Assembly (NCBI RefSeq): GCF_014695915.1
Contig: NZ_JACJPF010000046.1
Coordinates: 140,110 to 204,109 of the forward strand
Length of the DNA: 64,000 bases
DNA from: Trichocoleus sp. FACHB-40
GTDB taxonomy: Bacteria; Cyanobacteriota; Cyanobacteriia; Cyanobacteriales; FACHB-T130
Reading direction: 5' to 3'
Both the position numbers and the translations under genes were made by a program. Position 1 is the stretch's first letter. Every line of letters begins with the position of its first letter. Below, piece by piece: positions 56,000 to 64,000 of this stretch. The notes under the pieces were generated by a model that ran no database searches, was not told the DNA's origin, and was given only the letters and a program-made list of their open reading frames with translations.

Positions 56000-56129
56000 T
56001 TTCACGTTCCCAGGCGGAGTTTGGGAACGCGAAATTAGAGGCTGACTTTTATACTTTCTTGCCCCTGAAGGGGAGGCAGAGCCTCCCTAGGCACGTTCCC
56101 AGTCAGAGACTAGAAACGAGAAACTTGAC
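56000..56129. repeat. Compound CGTTCCCA and GGAGGC dyad repeats
   Basis: A hairpin with arms CGTTCCCA/TGGGAACG at 56005-56029, another with GGGAGGC/GCCTCCC at 56071-56087, and a diverged CGTTCCCAG...AAACGAG unit at 56094-56120. Same family as the insertion at 50136-50187. These lie downstream of both convergent genes and may also end transcripts. Confidence 0.7.
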
Positions 56130-56783
56130 TTAACCTTTTGCAGTGGACTTCTCTGGTGTCGCACTGTTGCCGTGAGCAGTTTTCCCATTTTTGTGATTAG
56201 TGTGTCCGTTGCCGTTACGCGGCAGAATCACTCCATAACCACCGTGGTTGCGTTCATAAATCACGTTAATCTCGCCGGTTTCGGCATTGCGAAACATATA
56301 GAAGTCGTGATCCACCAGCTGCAATTGTTCCAAAGCTTCATCTGTAGTCATCGGCGGCATGGCAAAATATTTGGTACGCACAACTTCTGTGGGGAGTTCG
56401 GGAGTGCGATCGCCTATTAGATCCGGTGCCACTGGTACTTCTTCTACCACTACGGCAGTTTTAGGCTGAGCTTGGGTTTTCTGATCCAGCCGTTTTTCTT
56501 TATATTTCCGCAGGTTTCGAGCAATTTTATCAGCAACCAAGTCAATACTAGCGTATAGGTTATCGCTGCTTTCTTCGGCGCGGATCACTGTGCCATTAGC
56601 GTAAATAGTTACTTCAGCCGCCTGTTTGGGATTTATCCGGGGATTGCGGGCTACTGATAGATGCACATTTACTTCTGTTGTCAAATTCTGAAAGTGGTTC
56701 ACCGCTTTTTCAATCTTTTGATTCACGTACTCGCGAATCGCATCGGTGATTTCAATGTTTTTGCCGTGGATGACAAGCTTCAT
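56130..56783 (-). CDS. hpf: Long-form ribosome hibernation promoting factor (LrtA type)
   Basis: A 217-residue product. N-terminal S30AE domain ([36 protein letters not shown]) and C-terminal dimerisation domain ([31 protein letters not shown]), which marks the long form that makes 100S ribosomes in dark or starvation. In cyanobacteria it is known as lrtA, light-repressed. The last ~20 residues are asparagine/glycine/histidine-rich. About 500 bases separate it from lipB, so a long leader is possible; lrtA transcripts have one. Confidence 0.95.
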   Translation of the reverse strand: MKLVIHGKNIEITDAIREYVNQKIEKAVNHFQNLTTEVNVHLSVARNPRINPKQAAEVTIYANGTVIRAEESSDNLYASIDLVADKIARNLRKYKEKRLDQKTQAQPKTAVVVEEVPVAPDLIGDRTPELPTEVVRTKYFAMPPMTTDEALEQLQLVDHDFYMFRNAETGEINVIYERNHGGYGVILPRNGNGHTNHKNGKTAHGNSATPEKSTAKG

Positions 56784-57288
56784 ACCGGATACTCCATAGT
56801 GTACCGTATTGGTAAATTAGAAAGCTATAGCAGTTGCCGCTTTCTTCTGTAGCTATTAAATGCCCGTTTTTTGGGTAGACAAGTGTTGAACAGAGGCAAA
56901 ACTTTTAGGAATATCGAGGTTTTACCCATACCTACAAGGTTACTCGGATGTTCTTGAACAGCGAGCCAGAGCCAGAGGTGTTACCAGCAAGCCGATTGCT
57001 CAAAACTACTGTCGATGTTCCTGTTCAGTTATCTCCAGAAAAGCAAGTCCAACTAACGTGTTTTACCCTACGATTGCTCAGCCTTGCTTTGGGATTGTCT
57101 TGAAGATGCGTCCTGTTTCAACACTGTCTGCTTATAACTTCAACATTAGCACTTTGTAATGTACACAACAGATGCCTTTGACTTCTCTTCAAAATCCTTT
57201 GCATCTTTTGACATTTCTTGATCCCGGTAGGTGAAATATGCAGGAAATTTAAGTCAAATTAGTGTTGATTTTTGCGATAATCTTAAGT
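56784..57288. other. Divergent region between hpf/lrtA and lipB
   Basis: 505 bases holding control regions of both genes and one possible short gene at 56948-57103. No strong promoter match or tRNA was seen. Confidence 0.45.
56948..57103 (+). CDS. Possible small protein of 51 residues
   Basis: ATG at 56948 with AAGG about 10 bases upstream opens a frame of 51 residues (MFLNSEPEPEVLPASRLLKT, later VDVPVQLSPEKQVQLTCFTL). The segment QLSPEKQVQLTCF faintly recalls the start of NblA phycobilisome-degradation proteins, but the rest does not follow. It may be a chance frame in a long leader region. Confidence 0.25.
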   Translation: MFLNSEPEPEVLPASRLLKTTVDVPVQLSPEKQVQLTCFTLRLLSLALGLS

Positions 57289-57957
57289 ATGTCTGAAATT
57301 TTTGCCTTAGATTCCCGGCGGCAAGTCTTAATATACAACCGAGGGCTGATGCCCTATGCAGATGCTTGGGAATGGCAGCGATCGCTAGTTACAGAACGCC
57401 TCAAGGACCCAAATTGTCAAGATGCGCTGATTTTGCTAGAGCATCCGCCAGTTTATACTCTGGGACAAGGAGCAAGTCTAGAATTTCTCAAATTTGACCC
57501 CGCAGCGACCGACTGGGAAGTTTTTCGGGTGGAACGAGGTGGTGAAGTGACATACCACTGTCCCGGTCAGCTAGTCGGCTACCCAATTTTAAATCTGCGA
57601 CATTATCGCCAAGACCTGCACTGGTATCTGCGGCAGTTAGAAGAGGTATTAATTCGAGTTCTGGATGTTTATGGGTTAAAAGGCGATCGCATTCCCGGTA
57701 TGACTGGCGTTTGGCTGGAAGGCTGTAAGGTAGCAGCAATTGGCATTAAAGTCAGCCGCTGGATCGCCATGCACGGCTTCGCCTTAAACGTTTGTCCCGA
57801 CCTCTGCGGCTTCCAGCGCATTGTACCCTGTGGCATTGCCGACAAGCCTGTGGGCAGTTTAGCGCAGTTCCTTCCCACAATTGACCTTAACCAGGTGCGC
57901 CTGGATGTGATAGCAGCCTTTGCGGAAGTTTTTGATGTAGAAATTAGGAGTCTGTAG
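57289..57957 (+). CDS. lipB: Octanoyltransferase
   Basis: A 222-residue product from ATG 57289 ([19 protein letters not shown]); a start at 57262 would add nine hydrophobic residues. Conserved [17 protein letters not shown] and the catalytic pair: lysine in [10 protein letters not shown] and cysteine in RIVPCGI. It moves octanoate from ACP to lipoyl domains of dehydrogenases and glycine cleavage H protein. Confidence 0.95.
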   Translation: MSEIFALDSRRQVLIYNRGLMPYADAWEWQRSLVTERLKDPNCQDALILLEHPPVYTLGQGASLEFLKFDPAATDWEVFRVERGGEVTYHCPGQLVGYPILNLRHYRQDLHWYLRQLEEVLIRVLDVYGLKGDRIPGMTGVWLEGCKVAAIGIKVSRWIAMHGFALNVCPDLCGFQRIVPCGIADKPVGSLAQFLPTIDLNQVRLDVIAAFAEVFDVEIRSL

Positions 57958-57987
57958 TTCTTAGTCTGCCAATCGTGAAACTTCTAC

Positions 57988-58968
57988 CTACTGACTATTG
58001 ACCTGCACAAAAGCATCCAGGTCAGCGTATAAACCGGCATAAGTTACAGTGGGCGCGTCATAACCTTTGAGATTAACGGTATATTGCTTAAACCCTGTAT
58101 CCTTTCCTGCCAAAGTTAAGAGATATTCGTGAGTTGTTTCCCCTATAGCAATATCTAGACCAATTTCCTTGGTGGCAGATTCCAGGCGAAATGCTGCATT
58201 CACGGTATCGCCGATTGCGGTATAGTCGGGGCGATCGCCACTGCCAGTGTTACCGACCATAGCATAACCTGTATTAATCCCCGCCCCAATTCGCAGATTA
58301 AAGGGCAAAGGATATTTATTACTCAGATCCATAGTTATTTTATGGAGGTCACTCAGTGCCTTACAGATATTTAGCATTTCCTCCTGGGTGACGCCTTGGG
58401 AACCATGAAACCAGATTGCCATAACTGCATCGCCAATGTATTTATCCACCCAACTGCCATACTGTCGGATGATATTTCCGGCGTGGCGGAACCAGGTGCC
58501 AATCACCGCCGATAAAATCTTTTCATCCAGTTGTCGGGTTAATACAGTGAAGTCGCGGATATCTACTACCATCACTGACATCAGGCGACGGACGTGCAAA
58601 GTCGAAGTGAGAGTATCCTTATCTCCAGTCACCGATGACTCATTGTTGCCGGCTGCCGTTGGACAGTGGAACTCTAGATCCGTCTGACCAAAGGTAAGGC
58701 GATCGCTATTGCGTAATGTTACAGGAATACTGACTCGTCGCCCATTGACAAAAGACCCGTTACGACTGCCTAAGTCGATTAGGTAAAACTCTCCGGTTTC
58801 GGTACACTGCAACATAGCGTGATTTCGGGAAATCCACCGATCCGGCAGCACAAAATTGTTGTCGTCGCTGCGACCAACTGTCCAGCAATTACTACTCACC
58901 AACGGGAGATAGCGATTGCCGGAGTCGGTGCGAAGCAGCAGGTAAGGAGTGGGTCGCAGAGTCACCAC
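57988..58968 (-). CDS. FHA domain-class III adenylate/guanylate cyclase
   Basis: A 326-residue product from GTG (or the GTG one codon later). FHA at ~25-100 (VGRSDDNNFVLPDRWISRNHA, DLGSRNGSFVNGRR) binds phosphothreonine. Cyclase at ~130-310: metal aspartates in MVVDIRDFT and KYIGDAVMAI, and transition-state residues in AIGDTVNAAFRLE, so it looks active. The lysine in DKYIGDA and aspartate in PDYTAIGD fit ATP as substrate. It suggests cAMP synthesis under Ser/Thr kinase control. It converges with lipB. Confidence 0.9.
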   Translation of the reverse strand: MVTLRPTPYLLLRTDSGNRYLPLVSSNCWTVGRSDDNNFVLPDRWISRNHAMLQCTETGEFYLIDLGSRNGSFVNGRRVSIPVTLRNSDRLTFGQTDLEFHCPTAAGNNESSVTGDKDTLTSTLHVRRLMSVMVVDIRDFTVLTRQLDEKILSAVIGTWFRHAGNIIRQYGSWVDKYIGDAVMAIWFHGSQGVTQEEMLNICKALSDLHKITMDLSNKYPLPFNLRIGAGINTGYAMVGNTGSGDRPDYTAIGDTVNAAFRLESATKEIGLDIAIGETTHEYLLTLAGKDTGFKQYTVNLKGYDAPTVTYAGLYADLDAFVQVNSQ

Positions 58969-59110
58969 AGGCTAAAATATTGACGACAAGTCGTTTAGAA
59001 CTTTTAATTTTTAGCATACTTCCGCCTCTTGAGTGTGCGATCGCGGAACAAGAGCGAAGCTCGACATCCCTGCACTCATAGCTTGAGCATTGGTCAACTT
59101 GCAGGTATTT

Positions 59111-59848
59111 TTAAGCCATAGAGGCAGCTAACCAAAACAGGCTGTCTACCAAAATTGTACTTAATACTGCTCCACCAAATGCCCACCAGTGCAGCTGGCG
59201 CGATCGCAAGGGTACTAGACCAACACCCAGAAGAACACCTAACAGAACCATCGCCCAACCTGCACCCCAAGGAGTTTTGACTTGAGCGATCGCAGTTTGA
59301 AAAACCAGTGATGCTTCGCTGGGTGCGACTTGCATCAAGGTTCGCCAGTGTGGAATTAAGCCAGCTATGTAGAAGTATATATCTGTTACTGCCGTACCGA
59401 ACAGCGAGCCGAGATAAAACAGGTTTCCCACCATTCCCCAACGCCGACTTATACACCAAAGGGCAAACGGTAAACCTATTGCCTCTATTGGCAGATGGAT
59501 TGTGGGTTCCCAGCGCCACCAACCCCAATATATTGATCCAGCTAACCAACTCCAGCTGAACCCCAGCAGCAAGTCTCCCCACAATTTCGTTGAGTCACGC
59601 CGCATTAGGGTAATACCCAGCCACACCCAACCTATTGTCATTACTAAACTTAACCCAGGCAGCAGCCGCACTAAGGGAGCCTGAACAAACACTGGCACCG
59701 AAACCAGAAACGAGGATGCCGCAAAAATCAACCAAGCTTGACGGGTGCCAATTCCCCAATCAGCAAGAGTCAGAAGGACTTTACCAGGCTGGCTAAGAGT
59801 GTCAGAAACGTTAGAAGATGGGTTGGAAGACCAGGTATTGTTAAACAA
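59111..59848 (-). CDS. Cyanobacterial membrane protein (DUF3120-like)
   Basis: A 245-residue product with about six hydrophobic segments, e.g. AWLIFAASSFLVSVPVFVQAPLVRLLPGLSL and LLLGFSWSWLAGSIYWGWWRWEP. Tryptophan-rich. It resembles the cyanobacteria-only DUF3120 family as I recall it; function unknown. Monocistronic. Confidence 0.75.
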   Translation of the reverse strand: MFNNTWSSNPSSNVSDTLSQPGKVLLTLADWGIGTRQAWLIFAASSFLVSVPVFVQAPLVRLLPGLSLVMTIGWVWLGITLMRRDSTKLWGDLLLGFSWSWLAGSIYWGWWRWEPTIHLPIEAIGLPFALWCISRRWGMVGNLFYLGSLFGTAVTDIYFYIAGLIPHWRTLMQVAPSEASLVFQTAIAQVKTPWGAGWAMVLLGVLLGVGLVPLRSRQLHWWAFGGAVLSTILVDSLFWLAASMA

Positions 59849-60087
59849 GATATTATTAATATTCTTTACTTAAGTTTACATCTTTCAATATAACACTGAA
59901 TATCCCCAGGGGGGGGATACTTAAGATATTAACTTAGTTTTCTTGACAAGAGCAAGTGGGAATTAGGGGTGGGGAGAAGGGGGCTGGTTGTACTGGGGGA
60001 GAAGATTAATTAGTAATTAGCAATTAGCAGTTACCAATTAGCAATTACCCACAGTAGATTAGTAGGCGATTGACTATAGAGGAGACT
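59849..60087. other. Intergenic region with AATTAGCAATTA repeats
   Basis: Contains a poly-G run (59909-59917) and, at 60006-60050, AATTAGCAATTAGCAGTTACCAATTAGCAATTA units of the same kind as the rpsC-rplP spacer. No gene. Confidence 0.5.
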
Positions 60088-61053
60088 ATGGCTTTATCAA
60101 AATGTCAGAGGTTCGCGCTTTTGGGTGTAGGTGGATTAAGCAGTGCGATCGCATTTCCTTTAGAAACGCTGACTATGGCGCAAGAATCGGTACCCGCACC
60201 CAGTACCACATCCCAGGTAAATATTGTCCAGGCGGCGTTTTTAGGCTTTGTGCAGGGGATGACAGAGTTCTTGCCAATTAGCAGTACAGCGCATTTGAAA
60301 GTAGTGCCTGTAGCGCTGGGATGGGGCGATCCGGGGGTTGCTTTTACAGCGGTGATTCAGCTGGGAAGTATTGCCGCCGTGCTGTGGTATTTCTGGCGCG
60401 ACATCACGCAAATCATCACGGGTGCAGCCAAAGCGATCGCCAGCAAAGATTACCAATCCTACGACTTCCTCATGGCGCTGGGGATAATTCTGGGAACGCT
60501 ACCGATAGTATTTTTTGGACTACTGATCAAAAAGTTTATTCCCGACTTTGACAACTCACCCCTGCGGAGTTTGACAGCGATCGCGATCGCCTCAATTGTC
60601 ATGTCCCTCTTGCTAGGCATCGCAGAGCGCGTAGGACAGAAAAAGCGCAACTTTGAGCAACTCCATCTCAAAGATGGTATTTTGATGGGCTTAGCGCAGG
60701 CTATGGCGCTAATTCCCGGCGTTTCCCGCTCCGGTTCCACCCTCACCGCAGGGTTATTTATGGGATTAGAACGGGCAACTGCTGCCAGATTTTCCTTTTT
60801 ATTAGGTATTCCAGCCATTACCATAGCTGGGTTAGTAGAGTTAAAAGGTTTTTTAGAAGAAGGAGTGGGGGATGCGGGGCTGATTTCCTTAATAGTCGGA
60901 ACCATCAGTTCAGCAATATTTTCATATTTAGCAATCGCCTGGCTGCTGCGCTTCCTGCAAACCCAAAGCACCTGGCTATTTATCTGGTATCGGCTAGCAT
61001 TTGGAGTAGTAATCCTAGCAGCAATCTATCTCAAACTCATCCCCAATATTTAA
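60088..61053 (+). CDS. uppP: Undecaprenyl-diphosphatase
   Basis: A 321-residue membrane protein. Active-site motifs GFVQGMTEFLPISSTAH and PGVSRSGSTLTAG are intact. It recycles undecaprenyl pyrophosphate for peptidoglycan and confers bacitracin tolerance. GAGGAG three bases before ATG 60088 decides the start. It has a 45-residue N-terminal extension that resembles a signal sequence (LLGVGGLSSAIAFPLETLTMAQE), common in cyanobacterial members. Confidence 0.95.
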   Translation: MALSKCQRFALLGVGGLSSAIAFPLETLTMAQESVPAPSTTSQVNIVQAAFLGFVQGMTEFLPISSTAHLKVVPVALGWGDPGVAFTAVIQLGSIAAVLWYFWRDITQIITGAAKAIASKDYQSYDFLMALGIILGTLPIVFFGLLIKKFIPDFDNSPLRSLTAIAIASIVMSLLLGIAERVGQKKRNFEQLHLKDGILMGLAQAMALIPGVSRSGSTLTAGLFMGLERATAARFSFLLGIPAITIAGLVELKGFLEEGVGDAGLISLIVGTISSAIFSYLAIAWLLRFLQTQSTWLFIWYRLAFGVVILAAIYLKLIPNI

Positions 61054-61109
61054 TAACTCTTTCCTCTACGCCCTCTATTGCCTGAAGTGGTTCGTTTCCT
61101 CCCAGTATC

Positions 61110-62441
61110 ATGAGCGAGACATCAATTCGTCCAGCCCTAATAACCAACGTTCTCCCCGACTCCATCGCCGCCGAAATTGGATTTGAACCAGGCGATGCCA
61201 TAGTTTCCATCAACGGTTCGCGCCCCCGCGACCTCATCGACTACCAGTTTTTGTGCGCTGATGAAGTGCTGGAACTGGAAGTCTTAGACACCACTGGCAA
61301 AAGCCACTCAGTAGAAATTGAAAAAGACTACGACGACGACTTAGGGCTAGAATTTGAAACCGCCCTATTTGATGGCTTAATCCAGTGCAATAACCGCTGT
61401 CCCTTCTGCTTCATCGACCAGCAACCGCCCGGTAAACGCCAAAGTCTATATTTAAAAGATGATGATTATCGCCTCAGCTTCCTCTATGGCTCATACCTCA
61501 CCTTAACCAATCTCACCCAACGAGAATGGGACAGAATTGAGCAAATGCGCCTATCCCCTCTCTACGTTTCCGTCCACGCCACCGAACCAGAGGTAAGAAC
61601 TCGTCTGCTAAAAAATCCCCGCGCTGGGCAAATATTACAACAATTGCAGTGGTTCCAAGAACGGCGTTTGCAAATTCACGCCCAGGTAGTTCTGTGTCCA
61701 GGCGTTAACGATGGCGCACATCTGGATACCACCCTGGGGGATTTAGCATCTTTCCACGGGGGGGAAATTCCCACTGTGGCATCTGTGGCGGTGGTGCCAG
61801 TAGGGTTAACGCGCTTTCGTCCAGCAGAAGATGAACTGATACCAGTAACGCCCGAAAAAGCCGCTGAAGTAATTTCGCAAGTCCAGACACTGCAAGACAA
61901 ATTCCGTGTCTCGCTGGGTTCTACCTTCGCTTGGTTAGCCGACGAATGGTTTTTAATTGCAGGGCAGGAGTTGCCAAGCGAATCTCACTATGAAGATTAT
62001 CCCCAAATTGGCAACGGTGTGGGATCTATTCGCCAGTTTCTCAAGGAATTTCAGCAAGCGGCGAAGAAAATGCTACCGCAACGTATCGAGACACCCAAAA
62101 AATTAACTTGGGTAGTTGGCAATGCCGTTGAAAAATCGTTTCAACCTATCGTGCAACGCCTGAATCAAGTTGAAGGACTACAGGTGAATATAGCAGCTAG
62201 ACATAGCGATTACTGGGGACAAGAAATTAGCGTCACCGGGTTGTTGACGGGTGAAGATTTGCTGAAGTTAAAGGGAAAAGATTTAGGCGATCGCATTCTC
62301 CTCCCTTCTGTCATGCTCAAGCATGGAGATACTCGCTTTTTAGACGATATGACTGTTGAAGAACTTGCCCAAGACTTGGGTACACCAATCTTACCCGTCA
62401 ACGGCATAGAAGAACTAATCCAGGCTTGCATTCACCCTTGA
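61110..62441 (+). CDS. PDZ-radical SAM-DUF512 protein
   Basis: A 443-residue product. N-terminal PDZ-like domain (NVLPDSIAAEIGFEPGDAIVSING), then a radical SAM site with C-x3-C-x2-C (CNNRCPFCF), then DUF512 (GSTFAWLADEWFLIAGQELP; LLPSVMLKHGDTRFLDDMTV). The family is conserved in cyanobacteria and clostridia; the reaction is unknown, an iron-sulfur SAM enzyme with a peptide-binding PDZ is inferred. Complete length. Confidence 0.92.
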   Translation: MSETSIRPALITNVLPDSIAAEIGFEPGDAIVSINGSRPRDLIDYQFLCADEVLELEVLDTTGKSHSVEIEKDYDDDLGLEFETALFDGLIQCNNRCPFCFIDQQPPGKRQSLYLKDDDYRLSFLYGSYLTLTNLTQREWDRIEQMRLSPLYVSVHATEPEVRTRLLKNPRAGQILQQLQWFQERRLQIHAQVVLCPGVNDGAHLDTTLGDLASFHGGEIPTVASVAVVPVGLTRFRPAEDELIPVTPEKAAEVISQVQTLQDKFRVSLGSTFAWLADEWFLIAGQELPSESHYEDYPQIGNGVGSIRQFLKEFQQAAKKMLPQRIETPKKLTWVVGNAVEKSFQPIVQRLNQVEGLQVNIAARHSDYWGQEISVTGLLTGEDLLKLKGKDLGDRILLPSVMLKHGDTRFLDDMTVEELAQDLGTPILPVNGIEELIQACIHP

Positions 62442-62559
62442 TGTGAAGTTCTCCTTCCCAGGTTGAGCCTCACCTATTTTTTTAAGGGCAGGCTCAGCCT
62501 CCTATTCTGGGGTTCCCAGTCTGAGACTGTAAACGAGAATAAGTAAGAATAAAAAACTA
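62442..62559. repeat. Diverged TTCCCAG/GAGGCTCAGCCTCC spacer element
   Basis: Contains TTCCCAGGTTGAGCCTC, GGCAGGCTCAGCCTCC and GTTCCCAGTCTGAGACTG...AAACGAG, all variants of the repeat at 50136-50187 and 56005-56120. Confidence 0.65.
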
Positions 62560-63879
62560 ATGATTTCTATTAAAATTTCTAATTTTTTCTTCTTAGGAAT
62601 AACCGTTTTAACACTGCCAGTAATTGGTTGCACCACATTATTTGCACCGAAAAAATCTCCGGCTCAAGTAGTAAATACTACAACGGCAACCGTTTCCTCT
62701 ACGCCAATCCCAAAAACGCTATTTGGGATGCACATTCAAGAACCTACCAAAACTCCTTGGCCTGCTGTTAATGTGGGGGCTTTGCGGGTTTTTGTGCCGT
62801 GGTTCTTCATCCAGCCAAACAAAGGTGAGTGGAAATTTAAGATATTAGATAAATATGTTGATTTAGCCGAACAACAGGGAGTTGAAGTTCTTTATGTATT
62901 TAACGATACTCCTAAATGGGCAGCAGCACGACCCAATGAGGTAGGAGAGTGGGGAAAAGATTTCCCCGGAGTTGCTTCAGAACCTAAAGATATGGAGGAT
63001 TGGCGCAACTTTGTAAGAACTGTTGCGACTCGCTACAAAGGTCGCATTCGAGCTTATCAAATCTGGAACGAAACTAATAATAAAAATGATTACAGTGGCT
63101 CAATTGAAAAGATGGTACAAATGGCGCAGGAGGCGTACAAAGTTCTCAGAGAAGTTGATACTAATATTATTGTCGTATCTCCGGGCGCGATCGCAGGTTT
63201 GGATTTGCCAGGAAATGAAAGCTGGATTTCCCTTGGGGGAGTGGATTGGCTGGATCAATACTTTGCCAAAGGCGCGGCTGCTTACACCGACGTAGTAGGG
63301 CCGCACTTGTATTCTATTAAGGAAAAAGCACCAGAAGAACGAGTGCAAACTATTCGGAGAATGCAACAAGTTATGGCTAAGCATAAACTCAGCCATAAGC
63401 CTTTGTGGGACACAGAAAATGCCTATGCTAAATTTCCTAACGAACAGCCGTTTACCGATGAAGAAGCAAGAGGTTTTATAGCACGTACTTATATTATTTA
63501 TTGGGCATCGGGGATTAGTCGTTTCTACTGGTACGCCTGGGATGTAAACACGCAAATTCATCCAAATTGGTTAAAGATGGTGCAGGCGGACAACAAAACT
63601 CTTACACCAGCCAGCATTGCCTATAGTGAGGTGCAGAAATGGCTGATAGGTGCGACAATGAAATCTTGTCAACCTGATAGTAATAAAATCTGGATTTGTC
63701 AGGTTACGCGAGATAATAATTACACAGGCTGGATTGTGTGGAACCCAGAAGGTAAATTGCCTTTTAAAGTGCCTTCTAATTGGAATATTAAGCAAGTTCG
63801 AGATTTAGCTGGAGGTAAATCTACTTTGCTAGCATCAGGTAGTGTGGAAATCGGGCGATCGCCTCTATTATTAGATTAG
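62560..63879 (+). CDS. Lipoprotein glycoside hydrolase (clan GH-A, GH39/GH5-like)
   Basis: A 439-residue product. N-terminal signal with lipobox VIGC at about residue 24 makes it a lipoprotein. A TIM-barrel follows: the acid/base glutamate is in AYQIWNETNN and the nucleophile glutamate in LWDTENAYA, the clan GH-A spacing. DTPKWAAARP and YWYAWD line the pocket. A C-terminal beta domain (NYTGWIVWNPEGKLPFKVP) closes it. The polysaccharide attacked is unknown; perhaps own exopolysaccharide. Confidence 0.87.
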   Translation: MISIKISNFFFLGITVLTLPVIGCTTLFAPKKSPAQVVNTTTATVSSTPIPKTLFGMHIQEPTKTPWPAVNVGALRVFVPWFFIQPNKGEWKFKILDKYVDLAEQQGVEVLYVFNDTPKWAAARPNEVGEWGKDFPGVASEPKDMEDWRNFVRTVATRYKGRIRAYQIWNETNNKNDYSGSIEKMVQMAQEAYKVLREVDTNIIVVSPGAIAGLDLPGNESWISLGGVDWLDQYFAKGAAAYTDVVGPHLYSIKEKAPEERVQTIRRMQQVMAKHKLSHKPLWDTENAYAKFPNEQPFTDEEARGFIARTYIIYWASGISRFYWYAWDVNTQIHPNWLKMVQADNKTLTPASIAYSEVQKWLIGATMKSCQPDSNKIWICQVTRDNNYTGWIVWNPEGKLPFKVPSNWNIKQVRDLAGGKSTLLASGSVEIGRSPLLLD

Positions 63880-63892
63880 TTAACCTGCAGGG

Positions 63893-64000
63893 TTATTTCA
63901 TTCTAAATAGGTCTTTAAGTATGTTAAGACTAAAGCCAGCGAGACGTTGTGCTTGAGCCATGTTTTGGAAACCATAGCTACGATACAGATTGAGTGCGAA
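63893..64000 (-). CDS. GNAT acetyltransferase, C-terminal end only
   Basis: The minus-strand frame is open from the window edge to TAA at 63893-63895. The 35 visible residues begin FALNLYRSYGFQNMAQAQRL and end DLFRMK. A-x-N-LYRSYGF is the typical beta6-alpha4 motif of GNAT N-acetyltransferases. The catalytic core lies outside the window, so substrate cannot be judged. Confidence 0.6.
   Translation of the reverse strand, partial: FALNLYRSYGFQNMAQAQRLAGFSLNILKDLFRMK

Noticed and set aside
59909..59917. Poly-G run upstream of uppP as a phase-variable tract
   Set aside because: It lies in a spacer far from either start and no promoter elements align with it; length variation cannot be judged from one sequence.

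Overview
The window comes from a cyanobacterial chromosome, most likely a filamentous one. The HIP1 octamer GCGATCGC recurs throughout. The gene set includes ndhN, the circadian-input gene ldpA, a long-form ribosome hibernation factor of the LrtA type and several cyanobacteria-only families. The ribosomal gene order is the cyanobacterial one: rplC first, with rpsJ, rpsN, rpmD and rpsD absent. Spacers are rich in heptameric and palindromic interspersed repeats, as in Oscillatoriales/Nostocales-type genomes. All assignments come from reading the sequence; no database search was run.

Layout. 1-3795: three tandem minus-strand RTX-type Ca-binding secreted proteins, the last one cut by the window edge. 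4002-12452: a HAD phosphatase, tRNA-Gln, an AAA/R3H protein, ldpA, a cluster of four VWA-domain paralogues with a small coiled-coil protein, and ndhN, all minus. 12453-13066: a gene-free leader with a candidate promoter. 13067-30998: the S10/spc/alpha ribosomal superoperon (rplC to rplQ, with secY, adk, infA and rpoA), then truA-rplM-rpsI-rpmE-prfA, ended by a good terminator. 31052-33080: small unknown genes and a Xre-type regulator preceded by striking palindromes. 33494-38754: an ABC-F ATPase, a decayed endonuclease III gene, gpmI, secG and a matrixin-like protease. 38779-43592: deoC-recO-MFS-glycosyltransferase on the minus strand. 43826-48847: a DUF3592-type membrane protein, a divergent Mn/Zn ABC transporter and an alpha/beta hydrolase.

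49131-55999 is the most unusual part. It is a same-strand cluster: a coiled-coil protein, an OmpA/BON-type envelope protein broken by several lesions, an intact Rab/Ras-like small GTPase, a PAS-PAS-GAF-GGDEF diguanylate cyclase, and a PAS-GAF-PAS-class III nucleotidyl cyclase pseudogene. The two cyclase genes share the same N-terminal sensor domain. The cluster looks like a GTPase-linked envelope signalling module under active decay, with repeat elements inserted into its coding sequence. 56130-64000 holds the hibernation factor, lipB, an FHA-class III cyclase, a membrane protein, uppP, a PDZ-radical SAM protein, a lipoprotein glycoside hydrolase and the C-terminal end of a GNAT acetyltransferase.

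Best candidates for undescribed biology are the 49-56 kb GTPase/second-messenger cluster, the four-VWA cluster at 8.5-11.8 kb, and the palindromic control region of the Xre gene at 31.6 kb.
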